From contig CAJTPB010000004.1 in the NCBI GenBank assembly GCA_910578065.1, forward strand, positions 1-64,000: a DNA stretch of 64,000 bases. Direction: 5' to 3'. Below the pieces are notes generated by a model, which searched no databases, was not told the origin of the DNA, and was given only the letters and a program-made list of their open reading frames with translations. A program made the translations under genes and the position numbers. Below are positions 51,398-59,878 of this stretch, one piece after another (the stretch's first letter is position 1; each line of letters starts with the position of its first letter). Source of the stretch: an uncultured Christensenella sp. Lineage in GTDB: Bacteria > Bacillota > Clostridia > Christensenellales > Borkfalkiaceae.

Positions 51398-51945
51398 TAT
51401 GCACCTCCCGACGGCGGATCGGTTTTCTTTTCCGCCGCGCATGCCTCGGCAATCTGCAACGCATGATACCCACGTAACGCGAGGAATACGTCGCAATCGC
51501 AACACATACCCGCCGCCCGATATTCGGGGCAAAGACATTTTGTTTGACAAAGTTCAAGTCGGGCGATTTCTTCGGCGGTTGAGAAAATTCCGATATTTTC
51601 GTCAAATTCGCCGATCCCATAAGTACGGCGCGGATTGACCGCGTTTGTATCGACGTAAATATCCGCGTAAATCTTGCGGGTGTCGCCGCCGTATCGTTCG
51701 ACGTTTTCGGGTACGTTCTCGTTTATGTAGTCAAACACGATCCCGCGTTCGTTGCACCATTCGACCGCCGCGTCCAAAAGCGCGCCATTTCTGCACGTGT
51801 GCAAAATAAGGATTGCGCCGTCTTTTGCAAGTTCTTTTATATAATGTATAGAATAGGGGAGCGGATCGCCGATCGCGGGGTACGCGTCTTTGCATAACGT
51901 ACCGTCAAAATCGACGGCGACGATTTTTTGATATTTGTTTCTCAT
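51397..51945 (-). CDS. HAD-family phosphatase (phage)
   Basis: 182 residues from ATG 51945. IVAVDFDGTLCKDAYPAIG is HAD motif I with two catalytic Asp; ILILHTCRNG is motif II. Phage HAD proteins of this size act as nucleotidases or polynucleotide phosphatases. A Cys-rich C-terminus (CLCPEYRAAGMCCDCD) is unusual and may bind a metal. Confidence 0.78.
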   Translation of the reverse strand: MRNKYQKIVAVDFDGTLCKDAYPAIGDPLPYSIHYIKELAKDGAILILHTCRNGALLDAAVEWCNERGIVFDYINENVPENVERYGGDTRKIYADIYVDTNAVNPRRTYGIGEFDENIGIFSTAEEIARLELCQTKCLCPEYRAAGMCCDCDVFLALRGYHALQIAEACAAEKKTDPPSGGA

Positions 51946-52151
51946 TTTGCCGCCTCCGCGTTCGTCGTTTGGATTTCGCCGACGGTGTAACCGTACTTTT
52001 TGCAAAGTCTTTGTAAACGACGGAAAAAACGTTTTGTCTTTGTAATATCTGCCCTCATGTTCAATCGGATTTGCCCGTCGCCCGTCGGAGTGGTGGTTTG
52101 TTCGACGGGGATTGTAAAAGCAACATTGACGCGATTTGTTATACTTGCCAT
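51942..52151 (-). CDS. Hypothetical phage protein
   Basis: 69 residues (MASITNRVNVAFTIPVEQT...), basic second half (TKTKRFFRRLQRLCKKYGYTV). Overlaps the HAD gene start by 4 bp. Not recognised. Confidence 0.6.
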   Translation of the reverse strand: MASITNRVNVAFTIPVEQTTTPTGDGQIRLNMRADITKTKRFFRRLQRLCKKYGYTVGEIQTTNAEAAK

Positions 52152-52152
52152 A

Positions 52153-52344
52153 TCATGCCTCCGAAACTTTATCCGTCGGGATTTCTTTTAATTCGTGGGT
52201 GGGCGGTGTTATTTTGACTTTGATTGTTTCTTGTTTAGTAAGTCCGCACGCGTCGCCCGTTCCGATTTCAACTTCGACTTGCGCGAGTTCGATTTTATTT
52301 ATTGCGTTTACAAATTCCGATATTTCTTTCAATTCGTGCGCCAT
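52153..52344 (-). CDS. Hypothetical phage protein
   Basis: 63 residues from ATG 52344, with GGAGGTGTAAC before it. Contains the string HELKEI twice (near both ends), maybe an internal duplication. Function unknown. Confidence 0.55.
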   Translation of the reverse strand: MAHELKEISEFVNAINKIELAQVEVEIGTGDACGLTKQETIKVKITPPTHELKEIPTDKVSEA

Positions 52345-52345
52345 G

Positions 52346-52654
52346 TTACACCTCCAACAATTTACGGGCAAGTTTAATCGCAAACCCGCGAATATCGGCG
52401 GAGTTGTAATCCGCGTCCAAATCGAAACCGATACTTTTATCAAGGTTGTTTGTTATATCAAGGATTGCGCGGTCGGTGTGTTCTTTTCCGATAATTTCGC
52501 AAATCCTTTCGTGGAGGTCGGCGCGGTCGTTACTCGCCGAGCAATAAACCGACCCGACCGCCGCTTGCAATTTTGCATAAAACGATATTCCCGATAAATA
52601 CTTGTCGCACAATTCGACGAGTTGATCGCATTTTTCTTTTTCTAACTTTGCCAT
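52346..52654 (-). CDS. Hypothetical phage protein
   Basis: 102 residues, helical and acidic (MAKLEKEKCDQLVELCDKYL...). GGAGGTGTAAC precedes the ATG, the same leader as the next gene. Function unknown. Confidence 0.6.
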   Translation of the reverse strand: MAKLEKEKCDQLVELCDKYLSGISFYAKLQAAVGSVYCSASNDRADLHERICEIIGKEHTDRAILDITNNLDKSIGFDLDADYNSADIRGFAIKLARKLLEV

Positions 52655-52655
52655 G

Positions 52656-53225
52656 TTACACCTCCAATTTTGCGCCGTCCGAATAGGTAAAGGCGATCGA
52701 AAGTGCGGATTTGTTACCGACGGAAAATTTGACCGTAAAGCGACCGACTTTTATTGTTGCGCCCGCGATATTCGCGTCGAGGACGTTTATACCGACGTTT
52801 AATAAAAAGTTGTATAAATCGTCCGAAAGTTCCATGTTACGCCCCGCGGTGTAATCGGAAAAATCACAAAGGCGTTGACGCAACTTTTTGATATTTGCCT
52901 CGCGGCGTTTCTTCTTTTCGACTTCGTCTTGATACTGCCGAGCGTCGAAACAATCGCAACGCATGGTCGCCGCCTCGTTTGCAACTTCTTGACTTTCGTA
53001 CGGGGCGTCGGGGAGTGATTGTTTCCCGCAATAACGGCAAGTCGGGTAAAAGGCGGGGCGGGTGGTTTCTTTGTTTGTATCTGCCGCCGCGTCCGTACTT
53101 GCGATAATTTCGCCCGTATCGGGGTCAATGTTTGCCGCGTCCGTTTCGGGGGCGGAGTGTGCCGCATTTGCGGCGATTTCTTCGTCGTGGTCGGGTTGAT
53201 ACCCGTTAAGGGGATTATTTTTCAT
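52656..53225 (-). CDS. Hypothetical zinc-binding phage protein
   Basis: 189 residues. A disordered Ala/Asp/Thr-rich N-terminus (to about 55), then CRYCGKQSLP ... MRCDCF, a likely C4 zinc site, then a coiled coil (DEVEKKKRREANIKKLRQRL) and a beta-rich end. Function unknown. Confidence 0.6.
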   Translation of the reverse strand: MKNNPLNGYQPDHDEEIAANAAHSAPETDAANIDPDTGEIIASTDAAADTNKETTRPAFYPTCRYCGKQSLPDAPYESQEVANEAATMRCDCFDARQYQDEVEKKKRREANIKKLRQRLCDFSDYTAGRNMELSDDLYNFLLNVGINVLDANIAGATIKVGRFTVKFSVGNKSALSIAFTYSDGAKLEV

Positions 53226-53355
53226 TTTTTAATTTACCTCCGTTGATTTTTCTTTGTTGTTTGGTACAATTTCCCTTGCATTTACTGACGGGCAAACGGC
53301 ACGTCAAGCAATAATCGGGTTGTGGTTTTTCTGCGGGTTTCTTTTTACGTGCCAT
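53215..53355 (-). CDS. Tiny zinc-knuckle protein
   Basis: 46 residues, ATG 53355, stop 53215-53217, overlapping the next gene by 11 bp. It reads MARKKKPAEKPQ, then CLTCRLPVSKCKGNC with four or more Cys. A coding sign is that the start of the next gene lies in its last codons with a shared GGAGG. Function unknown. Confidence 0.65.
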   Translation of the reverse strand: MARKKKPAEKPQPDYCLTCRLPVSKCKGNCTKQQRKINGGKLKNEK

Positions 53356-53368
53356 GCCGCCACCTCCG

Positions 53369-54271
53369 TTAATCCGTGCGGAAAGCGCGGGCATACGTCA
53401 ATAATTCGTCTTTGATTTTATCTTCCTTGCGTGCCATGCTGTCGTATAACGGCTTGTCAAGGTAACACAATATCGTTTCCGATATAAGGTTATCGAGGAC
53501 GGACGGCTCTAACGCGTCAAGTTCCCAACTTTCGTAACCATATTCGCGTATATATTTCCCGCAACGACTGTCGGTCAATTTTGCGGGGTTTGGAGGTGGA
53601 TTGTATCTTTCGATTTGTTCCATATTGAGGGCGATACGATTAATCGAAAAACTTTCGGGATAATACCCGTCGTTTTCCAAAAACATTTTGATACGTTCCT
53701 CAATATCGCGGGTCATATCTTTGCCGCTCGGATCGTGGTCGCCGAGGTGGATAATGACCGCGCTTTCGTGTTCGTCCAACTTTCTTTCGATACGACGCGC
53801 CGCCGCCCACATTTCCGATTGTGATACATACCCGCGGCACGAAAAATACGGCGCACCGTACGCCTCGGCGGGCTTGCCGATAACTTCGACGAGCGCGTCT
53901 TTTTCGACCCATACTTCGACGTAATGCGGTTGCCCCTCCCATTTGTTGAGGTCAAATTGTTTTGCCGCGTTTTGCAAAAGGTATGAGGGGTCTTGCCAAT
54001 GAAACGTATTTTTGACGTTTCGCGTACGATCTTCTATCGCGTGCCAATCAACAAGCCCCGCGAGGCGGGCATTGTTTACAAGTTCGCCGAGGTTGTCGTA
54101 TTGCTTTTGATTGTTCGGGATAATATCACGCGCGACAAATTGATAATACAACTGTCGGAGGGTCAAATTGTATCCTTGATCGGAATACATTTCGACGATT
54201 TCGTTTACCCGACTTATAAGGTCGAGGGATCGGTCGCGGAAGTTTATATCTTTGTATTTGATTTTCGGCAT
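53369..54271 (-). CDS. Toprim protein like Topo VI-A/Spo11 (Mini-A-like)
   Basis: 300 residues from ATG 54271. The N-terminal part has LTLRQLYYQFVARDIIP (about residues 35-51), like the Tyr-bearing winged helix of Topo VI subunit A and Spo11. The Toprim part has VEVWVEKDAL (Glu) and VIIHLGDHDPSGKDM (Asp-x-Asp, about 190-204), the metal site. The family is used for DNA strand passage with a B subunit; no B subunit is nearby, which matches the solitary Mini-A proteins of mobile elements. Role unknown: DNA cleavage or processing. Confidence 0.72.
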   Translation of the reverse strand: MPKIKYKDINFRDRSLDLISRVNEIVEMYSDQGYNLTLRQLYYQFVARDIIPNNQKQYDNLGELVNNARLAGLVDWHAIEDRTRNVKNTFHWQDPSYLLQNAAKQFDLNKWEGQPHYVEVWVEKDALVEVIGKPAEAYGAPYFSCRGYVSQSEMWAAARRIERKLDEHESAVIIHLGDHDPSGKDMTRDIEERIKMFLENDGYYPESFSINRIALNMEQIERYNPPPNPAKLTDSRCGKYIREYGYESWELDALEPSVLDNLISETILCYLDKPLYDSMARKEDKIKDELLTYARAFRTD

Positions 54272-54273
54272 TG

Positions 54274-54513
54274 TCAATCCTCCTTGAATAAGCCCGCGTC
54301 CGTTGCCATGTTGCAAATATCTTCCCACGATAAGGCAAACGCCTTGTTGTGGTAAACGATAAGCGGCGCACTGTTCAACGTTGTTGCGATTTCAAATTCT
54401 TTCCCGTCGGGCGCGGTGGCGTCGCCGACGTGTTGACGTAAGAAAAAATCGCCTTTGATAATCTTTCCGTACGTCGTGTTTTCGGTTTCTTTCTGTTCGG
54501 TTTGGTTGTTCAT
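54274..54513 (-). CDS. Hypothetical phage protein
   Basis: 79 residues from ATG 54513 with AAGGAGG before it. TLNSAPLIVYHNKAFALSWEDI is the most ordered part. It directly precedes the Toprim gene by 2 bp. Confidence 0.6.
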   Translation of the reverse strand: MNNQTEQKETENTTYGKIIKGDFFLRQHVGDATAPDGKEFEIATTLNSAPLIVYHNKAFALSWEDICNMATDAGLFKED

Positions 54514-54524
54514 TTTTTGCCTCC

Positions 54525-55241
54525 TTAAATTAAATCGAATATTGATACTTGCGATCGCACCGTATCGAGCCATTTTGTACCCGTCGCGTATTCGTCGGGG
54601 TCAAGTTCAAATACGATATAATCGCGTTGTAACCGATACGCCGCAACCGCTGTCGCGCAACTGCCGCCGAACGTGTCGAGGATCAAGTCGCCCTCGCGGG
54701 TGTGTTGCCGAATAATGCGCGATAATAGGTCGGTCGGCTTTTGGTTTTGGTGGATTTGCTCTTTGCCCGATACTTTGTTGAATTTCCATATATCCTCGTA
54801 TCGGGGCATTTCGGGGTTAAATGGGGCGCGTCCTTTGTTTGCGTATATGATAAATTCGTAACGTTTCCCGTACTGCGCCTCCAAGTCGCCCGCGGTGTGA
54901 TTGCCTTTATCCCACACGATAAGGTTTTTTACGGTAAAGTATTTTTCGATTTCCGTTTTGAAGAAATCGACTTTATCACTTCCGCAAAACATATAAAGAG
55001 GGGAGTTGTCTTTCATGACGTCGTACAATAGCGGTATAAGGTCAATAATCAACTGCGGGTTATCGTCGTTTTGAATAGTCTTGCAAAACTTATGATCTTT
55101 ATTTTGCCGCCGCCGCGTCTTGTATTCGATAAGATACGGCGGGTCGGTTATGACGCAATCAACGAGTACCCCCCCCCGTGCCATAGCCCGCAAACCGTCG
55201 AGGCAATCCATGTTGTAAACGTGGTTTCGCTCGATCGTCAT
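54525..55241 (-). CDS. DNA methyltransferase (DPPY class)
   Basis: 238 residues. The catalytic DPPY (VDCVITDPPYLIEY, about residues 29-42) comes before the SAM motif LILDTFGGSCATAVAA (about 190-205), so the order is that of beta-class N6-adenine or N4-cytosine enzymes. It is phage-type: no restriction partner nearby. It would protect phage DNA from host enzymes. It overlaps the radical SAM stop by ATGA. Confidence 0.9.
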   Translation of the reverse strand: MTIERNHVYNMDCLDGLRAMARGGVLVDCVITDPPYLIEYKTRRRQNKDHKFCKTIQNDDNPQLIIDLIPLLYDVMKDNSPLYMFCGSDKVDFFKTEIEKYFTVKNLIVWDKGNHTAGDLEAQYGKRYEFIIYANKGRAPFNPEMPRYEDIWKFNKVSGKEQIHQNQKPTDLLSRIIRQHTREGDLILDTFGGSCATAVAAYRLQRDYIVFELDPDEYATGTKWLDTVRSQVSIFDLI

Positions 55242-56212
55242 TTTTTACCTCCGAAATATAATTGTCGGATTGTGCGACCGTCCGCGCGTGGTATGTAGTC
55301 CATAAAATCGCATGACCCGTGTATAATCCGATTATTGCACCAACGTTGCAAGTCTTTGACGACCCGCGGGGCGGTGGGTTTACGGTATATCCGAACGTCG
55401 GGAATAAATCCGCTTTCGTCAATCATTTTGACGCGGTATAAATCCTCCTCGATCGTCGTATCGTAGTTTGTAAGCATGTACACAACCAATTTGCTTTTGT
55501 GTTTTGTGCATATCTTTCTAAAAGTTTGGAGTCCGTGTACGATTGCTTTTTCGTTTTTCATAAAGTCGAAAGCAAAATGCAATCGTTCGGCTTTTATATC
55601 GTTTAGCATGACGGCGATTTCTTCGGTAACAAACCGCGCGTCAAGTCCTTGCGTAAAATCCACCGTCGCGCCGCTGTCGCGCAACTGTCGCAATAAATCG
55701 ACGCGATCGCGGCATGCGAGGATATTTGCGTCCAAAAGTTTAATGCGTTTTTGTCCTCGCCAAAATTCCGACAAATTCGCCACCTTGCGGGATTGTAAAC
55801 CCTCTTTTTTGCTCACTATGCAAAAACCGCAATTATTCGGGCAACCCCTCGTCAAAAACCCGTACGCCGTATTTTTCGTTAAATTCGGGTATAACGAATA
55901 ATCGGGGTAAATATGCTCGATTTCGGGCGGCAAGTCCGCGTCCGCGCTTTTCTCGTAAACTTCCTTTCCGTCCTTGATTTTGATTGCAAAACCCGTACCG
56001 CCGAAACGTATATCGTCGCTTTGTAAGTAAGCCGCCGCCTCCGCGGTCGTGTATTCGTCGCCGAAAACTTTACTTGCATATATCCGATCGTATCGGCATA
56101 AAGGGATCACAAATTCCACGTTGTCGCCGAGTGCTTTATGGTACGCGGATATTTTCATTAAAGCCAAATTCGGGAAATTGTGCGAGTCCACGTCATAAAG
56201 TCCGATTTTCAT
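55238..56212 (-). CDS. Radical SAM protein (phage)
   Basis: 324 residues from ATG 56212. The 4Fe-4S motif is TRGCPNNCGFCIVSKKEG (Cys spaced CxxxCxxC, about residues 125-132). The N-terminus KIGLYDVDSHNFPNLALMKIS is B12-binding-like but short. Later strands LLDANILACRDRV and VDFTQGLDARFV are typical. The reaction is unknown; the place between two DNA methyltransferases suggests base modification. Confidence 0.85.
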   Translation of the reverse strand: MKIGLYDVDSHNFPNLALMKISAYHKALGDNVEFVIPLCRYDRIYASKVFGDEYTTAEAAAYLQSDDIRFGGTGFAIKIKDGKEVYEKSADADLPPEIEHIYPDYSLYPNLTKNTAYGFLTRGCPNNCGFCIVSKKEGLQSRKVANLSEFWRGQKRIKLLDANILACRDRVDLLRQLRDSGATVDFTQGLDARFVTEEIAVMLNDIKAERLHFAFDFMKNEKAIVHGLQTFRKICTKHKSKLVVYMLTNYDTTIEEDLYRVKMIDESGFIPDVRIYRKPTAPRVVKDLQRWCNNRIIHGSCDFMDYIPRADGRTIRQLYFGGKK

Positions 56213-56954
56213 TTTTTTGCCTCGGTTGCCGCCCCGTGATTGCCGTTTTATCCGCGCCGAGGGCGGGATCAAATCCGAATATCGTTACTTGCGCGGCGGC
56301 GGGGGCGGTGGGGATTTCTTCGATACGCTCGATAAATATTGCCGCGTCGCCCGCCTTGACGGGATATTTGCCGTTTATATCTGCGGGCGTAAAGTTTTTT
56401 GCGTGGGCGATTTTGTTTGTATGTTTGCAATTAGGGTCGCAATTTGCGCATGCTTTACGGTCGCAAATGTAATAAATCAAGCCCGCTTTTTTATCCATTA
56501 TTGCGCCTCCCGATCCGTCCGCGTCTGTCGGACGCATGATAACAACCATTGACGGAAACGGCGTGGCGTTTTTGCTTTCGTTGAAGTGCAACCGCCCGCG
56601 GATAAACCGTACCGCGTGTTTTTGGTAAATATAGTCGTGAAAATACGCCGTATCCGTACGGGCGGGAATAAGCATAACAACCGTTGTACCCCCCCCCGCG
56701 GAAACTTCCGCATGCGCTTTCGCAACCCATTTCGCAAGGTCGCGTCCGTACGGCGGATTGCAAAAGACGGTTTCGCCGCGCCAACTTTGCGCGAGTCCGT
56801 CGATTTCCTTTGTAAAAAAGCGGGCGCATTTCGCGTTTTCGGGCGTTGCGCAAGGATCAAGCGTAAACGCAAATTCTTTGTTTAATTCGTCGAAAAACGC
56901 TTGCGGCGTCGCCCATTCGTTCGTATTGCTTGTAAACATAGCCGAGTTTATCAA
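56193..56954 (-). CDS. Phage DNA N6-adenine methyltransferase with zinc tail
   Basis: 253 residues from TTG 56954 (AAGGAGG seven bases before; a downstream ATG lacks such a site). The first ~160 residues are a phage Dam-type enzyme: NTNEWATPQAFFDELNKEF, LDPCATPENAKC, VFCNPPYGRDLAKW (NPPY). The last ~90 (from about IMDKKAGLIYYICDRKACANC) look like a separate small zinc protein with CxxC and CxxH, here fused in frame. It overlaps the radical SAM gene by 20 bp. Confidence 0.88.
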   Translation of the reverse strand: MINSAMFTSNTNEWATPQAFFDELNKEFAFTLDPCATPENAKCARFFTKEIDGLAQSWRGETVFCNPPYGRDLAKWVAKAHAEVSAGGGTTVVMLIPARTDTAYFHDYIYQKHAVRFIRGRLHFNESKNATPFPSMVVIMRPTDADGSGGAIMDKKAGLIYYICDRKACANCDPNCKHTNKIAHAKNFTPADINGKYPVKAGDAAIFIERIEEIPTAPAAAQVTIFGFDPALGADKTAITGRQPRQKNENRTL

Positions 56955-57367
56955 TTTCGTTTCCTCCTTAAAGGGTAAAGGTCTGCGTATAAATCCGCGT
57001 AATAATCGAGGTCGTCGGCGACGTATGTACGGGCGGGCGACGGTTTGGTTTCGGGTTTCAATACGGGCGCGACGGTGGGGGCGGTAGATAGTGCGGCATT
57101 GTCGCGCGTTCGGTGGTTGTTCGCAAACGGGCAAGTCGCCCAATGCGGGATATAACCTTTTCCGTCGATAATGGGGGCAAGCCCGCCGCCCGACGGCGTA
57201 ATAATCGACGCTTTGAGGACGCACCCGTCCTCGGTAACGATTGTCGCTTTGCTTTTGTAATTTTCTTGATATTCGACCGCGTCCGCGTCGCATGGCATGT
57301 TTTTTCCTTTCTGCGTCTTTATCCACACGATCGACGCGCCGCAACTTTTACACTTTACTACCCGCAT
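56951..57367 (-). CDS. Hypothetical zinc-ribbon protein
   Basis: 138 residues from ATG 57367. VVKCKSCGASIVWIKTQKGKNMPCDAD is one half of a zinc site; HWATCPFANNHR another. A Pro/Thr-rich linker follows. Common shape in Bacillota phages; function unknown. The stop overlaps the methyltransferase start. Confidence 0.65.
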   Translation of the reverse strand: MRVVKCKSCGASIVWIKTQKGKNMPCDADAVEYQENYKSKATIVTEDGCVLKASIITPSGGGLAPIIDGKGYIPHWATCPFANNHRTRDNAALSTAPTVAPVLKPETKPSPARTYVADDLDYYADLYADLYPLRRKRN

Positions 57368-57536
57368 TTTGCGCCTCCTCGGTTTCGCGCTTTGCAAGCC
57401 GCGCAAGCCGTATCGGGATCACAACGCCAAAATTGCAAGCGTCGCAACATAAGCCGTTTTCTTTTACGGGCGACGGGTTGTTTCCGTATCCGTGGTATTT
57501 CTGCCCGCATATACAACATTTCTTTTGATTGTTCAT
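57348..57536 (-). CDS. Small zinc-ribbon protein
   Basis: 62 residues: KCCICGQKYHGYGNN and GLCCDACNFGVV give two CxxC pairs. It overlaps the next gene by 20 bp. Function unknown. Confidence 0.6.
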   Translation of the reverse strand: MNNQKKCCICGQKYHGYGNNPSPVKENGLCCDACNFGVVIPIRLARLAKRETEEAQNAGSKV

Positions 57537-57539
57537 AAT

Positions 57540-57800
57540 TCAACGCTCCTCAATTCTTTTGACGTGTGATTTCTTGAAGTGGATACGGTGGGTCGGCGTT
57601 TCGAGATAATACCCGATAATGCGTTTATTGTCGTAGTTCGGGCAATTCGCAAAGGTGGCGGCGGTATCAATATGTAAGAAACCCGCCGCGACCGCGCCGT
57701 CGGCAAACTTTATAAAAACGGATTTCCCCGCAAGTGCGGTCAATTTTTCACTTTCGGCGCGGGTGTGCGCGTATCCGTCTTTCGGGGGCGGGATAATCAT
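57540..57800 (-). CDS. Hypothetical phage protein
   Basis: 86 residues (MIIPPPKDGYAHTRAESEKL...). ALAGKSVFIKFADGAVAAGFLHID looks like a small beta-barrel. Overlaps the preceding gene's stop by 4 bp. Confidence 0.6.
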   Translation of the reverse strand: MIIPPPKDGYAHTRAESEKLTALAGKSVFIKFADGAVAAGFLHIDTAATFANCPNYDNKRIIGYYLETPTHRIHFKKSHVKRIEER

Positions 57801-58567
57801 ATATTTGCCCTCCGTTTTTTCTTCTTTTTTGTCGGTACTTTCGGCACGTATCCGTTAATAAACCGCCTTTCCAAATCTTCGAGCGACTGCGTTTTTGCAA
57901 ATAAACAACGACTGTCCTTTTCGATTGTTTTTAAGTCGTTGAAGTGGTCGGGGTAATTCTTCCAAAGGTCATAAATTGAAAAGTGGCATTGTTTGACACA
58001 AAACCAACAACCGCCGCGCGCATGCGATTTGTATATCGGCGATATAAGGTTGTACGGGGCGCAAATATCGAACGCGTCTTTTTCCGTGATTTCAAGTTCA
58101 AAGAGGACGGATCGTTTATGTAACTTTTTCGTCGAACGGGCGAGGAGGTCGTCCATTCTTCCGACTTCGTCAAAAGCAATCCCGACATATTCCGTAATTT
58201 CGTCATTCAAACTGTTTTCGTACTTTTTAATGACGTCAAGTTTCATTCGGGAATTGCACCACGCACCGCGCACGAACGGGAAACCGTATATTTCGCCTTT
58301 GTGGTCGCCTTTTTCTTTTTTGCGGTAAAAGTATTCTCGAAAAGAATATTGCGCCGCAAGGTGTTTGACCGTGATACCGAGTTTCTCTTTGATTATCTTT
58401 TCGGCGGTTGGTATCCATTCCGCCATGATCGGGTGTTCGCCGCTTATTTCGGGCGTATATCGAATATCGACATAAACGACCTCGTCGAGCGGGAGTCCAA
58501 GTTCTTTGATCTTTATAAGTTGCGCGATACTGTCTTTTCCAAAAGACAAAAAGGCAATATATTTCAT
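57797..58567 (-). CDS. PP-loop ATPase of the PAPS reductase family
   Basis: 256 residues from ATG 58567. The PP-loop is AFLSFGKDSIAQL (about residues 4-16), which binds ATP and makes an adenylate. Cys pairs in GGCWFCVKQCHFSIYDL (about 195-211) could hold an Fe-S cluster. Phage members are common and poorly known; relatives (DndC) put sulfur into DNA, others are tRNA thiolases. No dnd partners are seen. Confidence 0.82.
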   Translation of the reverse strand: MKYIAFLSFGKDSIAQLIKIKELGLPLDEVVYVDIRYTPEISGEHPIMAEWIPTAEKIIKEKLGITVKHLAAQYSFREYFYRKKEKGDHKGEIYGFPFVRGAWCNSRMKLDVIKKYENSLNDEITEYVGIAFDEVGRMDDLLARSTKKLHKRSVLFELEITEKDAFDICAPYNLISPIYKSHARGGCWFCVKQCHFSIYDLWKNYPDHFNDLKTIEKDSRCLFAKTQSLEDLERRFINGYVPKVPTKKKKKRRANI

Positions 58568-58580
58568 AAATTGCCTCCCG

Positions 58581-59141
58581 TTATAATCCGCACATGCTGT
58601 CGCGGGCAAGCGCGATCAACGAGTCCGCCGTTACGCAACGCGATTTCGTGTATCCGTTCGTACATGTGATAACGACGGTTTCCTCGCCCGTGTTATCGTC
58701 TTTCGTGTATTCCGCGCCGCGGACGCAAATACCCGCCGCCCGCAAAAGAGGGGAAAGGTAGTTTTTAACGAAAGCCGCTTTTTTGATTTTTTCGATTTCT
58801 GCCGTATCCTCGTCGTCGTTTACGGACGCGATCGCGTCGCCGACGATCTTTTTAACCATAAGACGCAATTTTTCGTTTTCGAGCGTCTTTTTGTAAATCG
58901 TGTCGGTGTTTCCGATTATCAATTTTTCGGCGCGGTCTTTTAACCACATGAGTGCGTCGGTATATTCCTCGAAAGCGTAAAACGTTTCAATCGTCCCGCA
59001 TTTCATATCGCCTTTGCGGAGTGTGCGTTCGTATCCGCCGATTTTTGCGATATAGGTTTTTTCGGTTTCTTTTATGACGGTCGCCTCGTTGACGATCCCG
59101 TCCGCGACGTCGCGCGTCGATACATAATATATTTTTTTCAT
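58581..59141 (-). CDS. Hypothetical phage protein
   Basis: 186 residues from ATG 59141 (TAATG overlap with the upstream stop; GGAGG upstream). KIYYVSTRDVADGIVNEATVI then a coiled-coil middle. A C-terminal ICVRGAEYTKDDNTGEETVVITC strand pair. Not recognised. Confidence 0.6.
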   Translation of the reverse strand: MKKIYYVSTRDVADGIVNEATVIKETEKTYIAKIGGYERTLRKGDMKCGTIETFYAFEEYTDALMWLKDRAEKLIIGNTDTIYKKTLENEKLRLMVKKIVGDAIASVNDDEDTAEIEKIKKAAFVKNYLSPLLRAAGICVRGAEYTKDDNTGEETVVITCTNGYTKSRCVTADSLIALARDSMCGL

Positions 59142-59548
59142 TAGTCGCCTCCGAGTATAAGGTCGTACAAAATGCCCGCGTATCCGTCGTTGAGTGCCTT
59201 TTCCTTTAATTGCAAAAGCGGGCAATTTTGGTTTATTTTCGTCAAGTGGACGTGATCGAAGTATTTACAATCCATACAAGCGTTGCGCGTGCAATAATTT
59301 TCAACGTCGATTTTGAAAACATTTTGCAACGTCGCGCGTTGTTCGTCGGGCGAGAATACCTCGACGTACACCGTTACGTTTCCGTCGATCCTTGAAAGAC
59401 GTATCGCCTTTACTATCGGGGATATTTTTTCAAAGAATTTGAAAAATACTTCGCCTCGGGCGGCAGATAATTTATTGCCATTGACGATAATTGTTGTCGG
59501 CGTGCCTAATGCGCCGAGCGGGTTTGTTGTGGTTTGGTTGTTTTGCAT
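59141..59548 (-). CDS. Hypothetical phage protein
   Basis: 135 residues (MQNNQTTTNPLGALGTPTTI...). Two Cys pairs in CTRNACMDCKYF and NQNCPLLQ may bind a metal. AAGGAGG precedes the ATG. Second gene of the leftward early operon. Function unknown. Confidence 0.6.
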   Translation of the reverse strand: MQNNQTTTNPLGALGTPTTIIVNGNKLSAARGEVFFKFFEKISPIVKAIRLSRIDGNVTVYVEVFSPDEQRATLQNVFKIDVENYCTRNACMDCKYFDHVHLTKINQNCPLLQLKEKALNDGYAGILYDLILGGD

Positions 59549-59584
59549 TTTTGCCTCCTTAAATTTTGATATATTGTTGTTGCC

Positions 59585-59761
59585 TTAATTGTTGCCGTGC
59601 TTTTCTGCGTACTCTCTGCAAGCGGCACGGATTATGACGGATAATTTTTCCCCTTTGCGGGCGGCGATCGTTTCCAACGTCGCGCGGGTTTCGGGGGCGA
59701 TTTCCGCCGATATGGGTACATTCTTTTGTTTGCTTGCGTTCGTGGTTGCCGTCGTTGCCAT
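59585..59761 (-). CDS. Small ribbon-helix-helix-like protein
   Basis: 58 residues from ATG 59761 (AGGAGG seven bases before). VPISAEIAPETRATLETIAARKGEKLSVIIRAACREY fits an Arc/CopG-like strand and two helices. First gene of the long leftward operon, so a possible regulator. Confidence 0.65.
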   Translation of the reverse strand: MATTATTNASKQKNVPISAEIAPETRATLETIAARKGEKLSVIIRAACREYAEKHGNN

Positions 59762-59780
59762 GTTTGACCTCCTATAAATA

Positions 59781-59810
59781 AAAGTGGGTTTGTTGCAACA
59801 AACCCACTTT
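59781..59810. terminator. Perfect 30-bp palindrome near the right end
   Basis: AAAGTGGGTTTGTTG and its exact reverse complement meet without a spacer. Followed by a T-run on the plus strand and preceded by an A-run, so a bidirectional terminator that shields host and phage transcription from each other. Confidence 0.85.
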
Positions 59811-59839
59811 TTCGGGGGATAAATCCCGCACAAAATAAA

Positions 59840-59867
59840 AATAGGCTTGTTTTTTAACAAACCTATT
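59840..59867. other. Hairpin next to the right terminus
   Basis: AATAGGCTTGTT and AACAAACCTATT pair (one C-A mismatch) around TTTT, ending 11 bp from the proposed right terminus. It may be a terminator or a transposase binding element. Confidence 0.6.
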
Positions 59868-59878
59868 GTAAATTAGCA

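Noticed and set aside
57797..58567. The PP-loop protein as DndC of a phosphorothioation system
   Set aside because: No dndA, B, D or E is present. Only the general PAPS reductase family can be supported.
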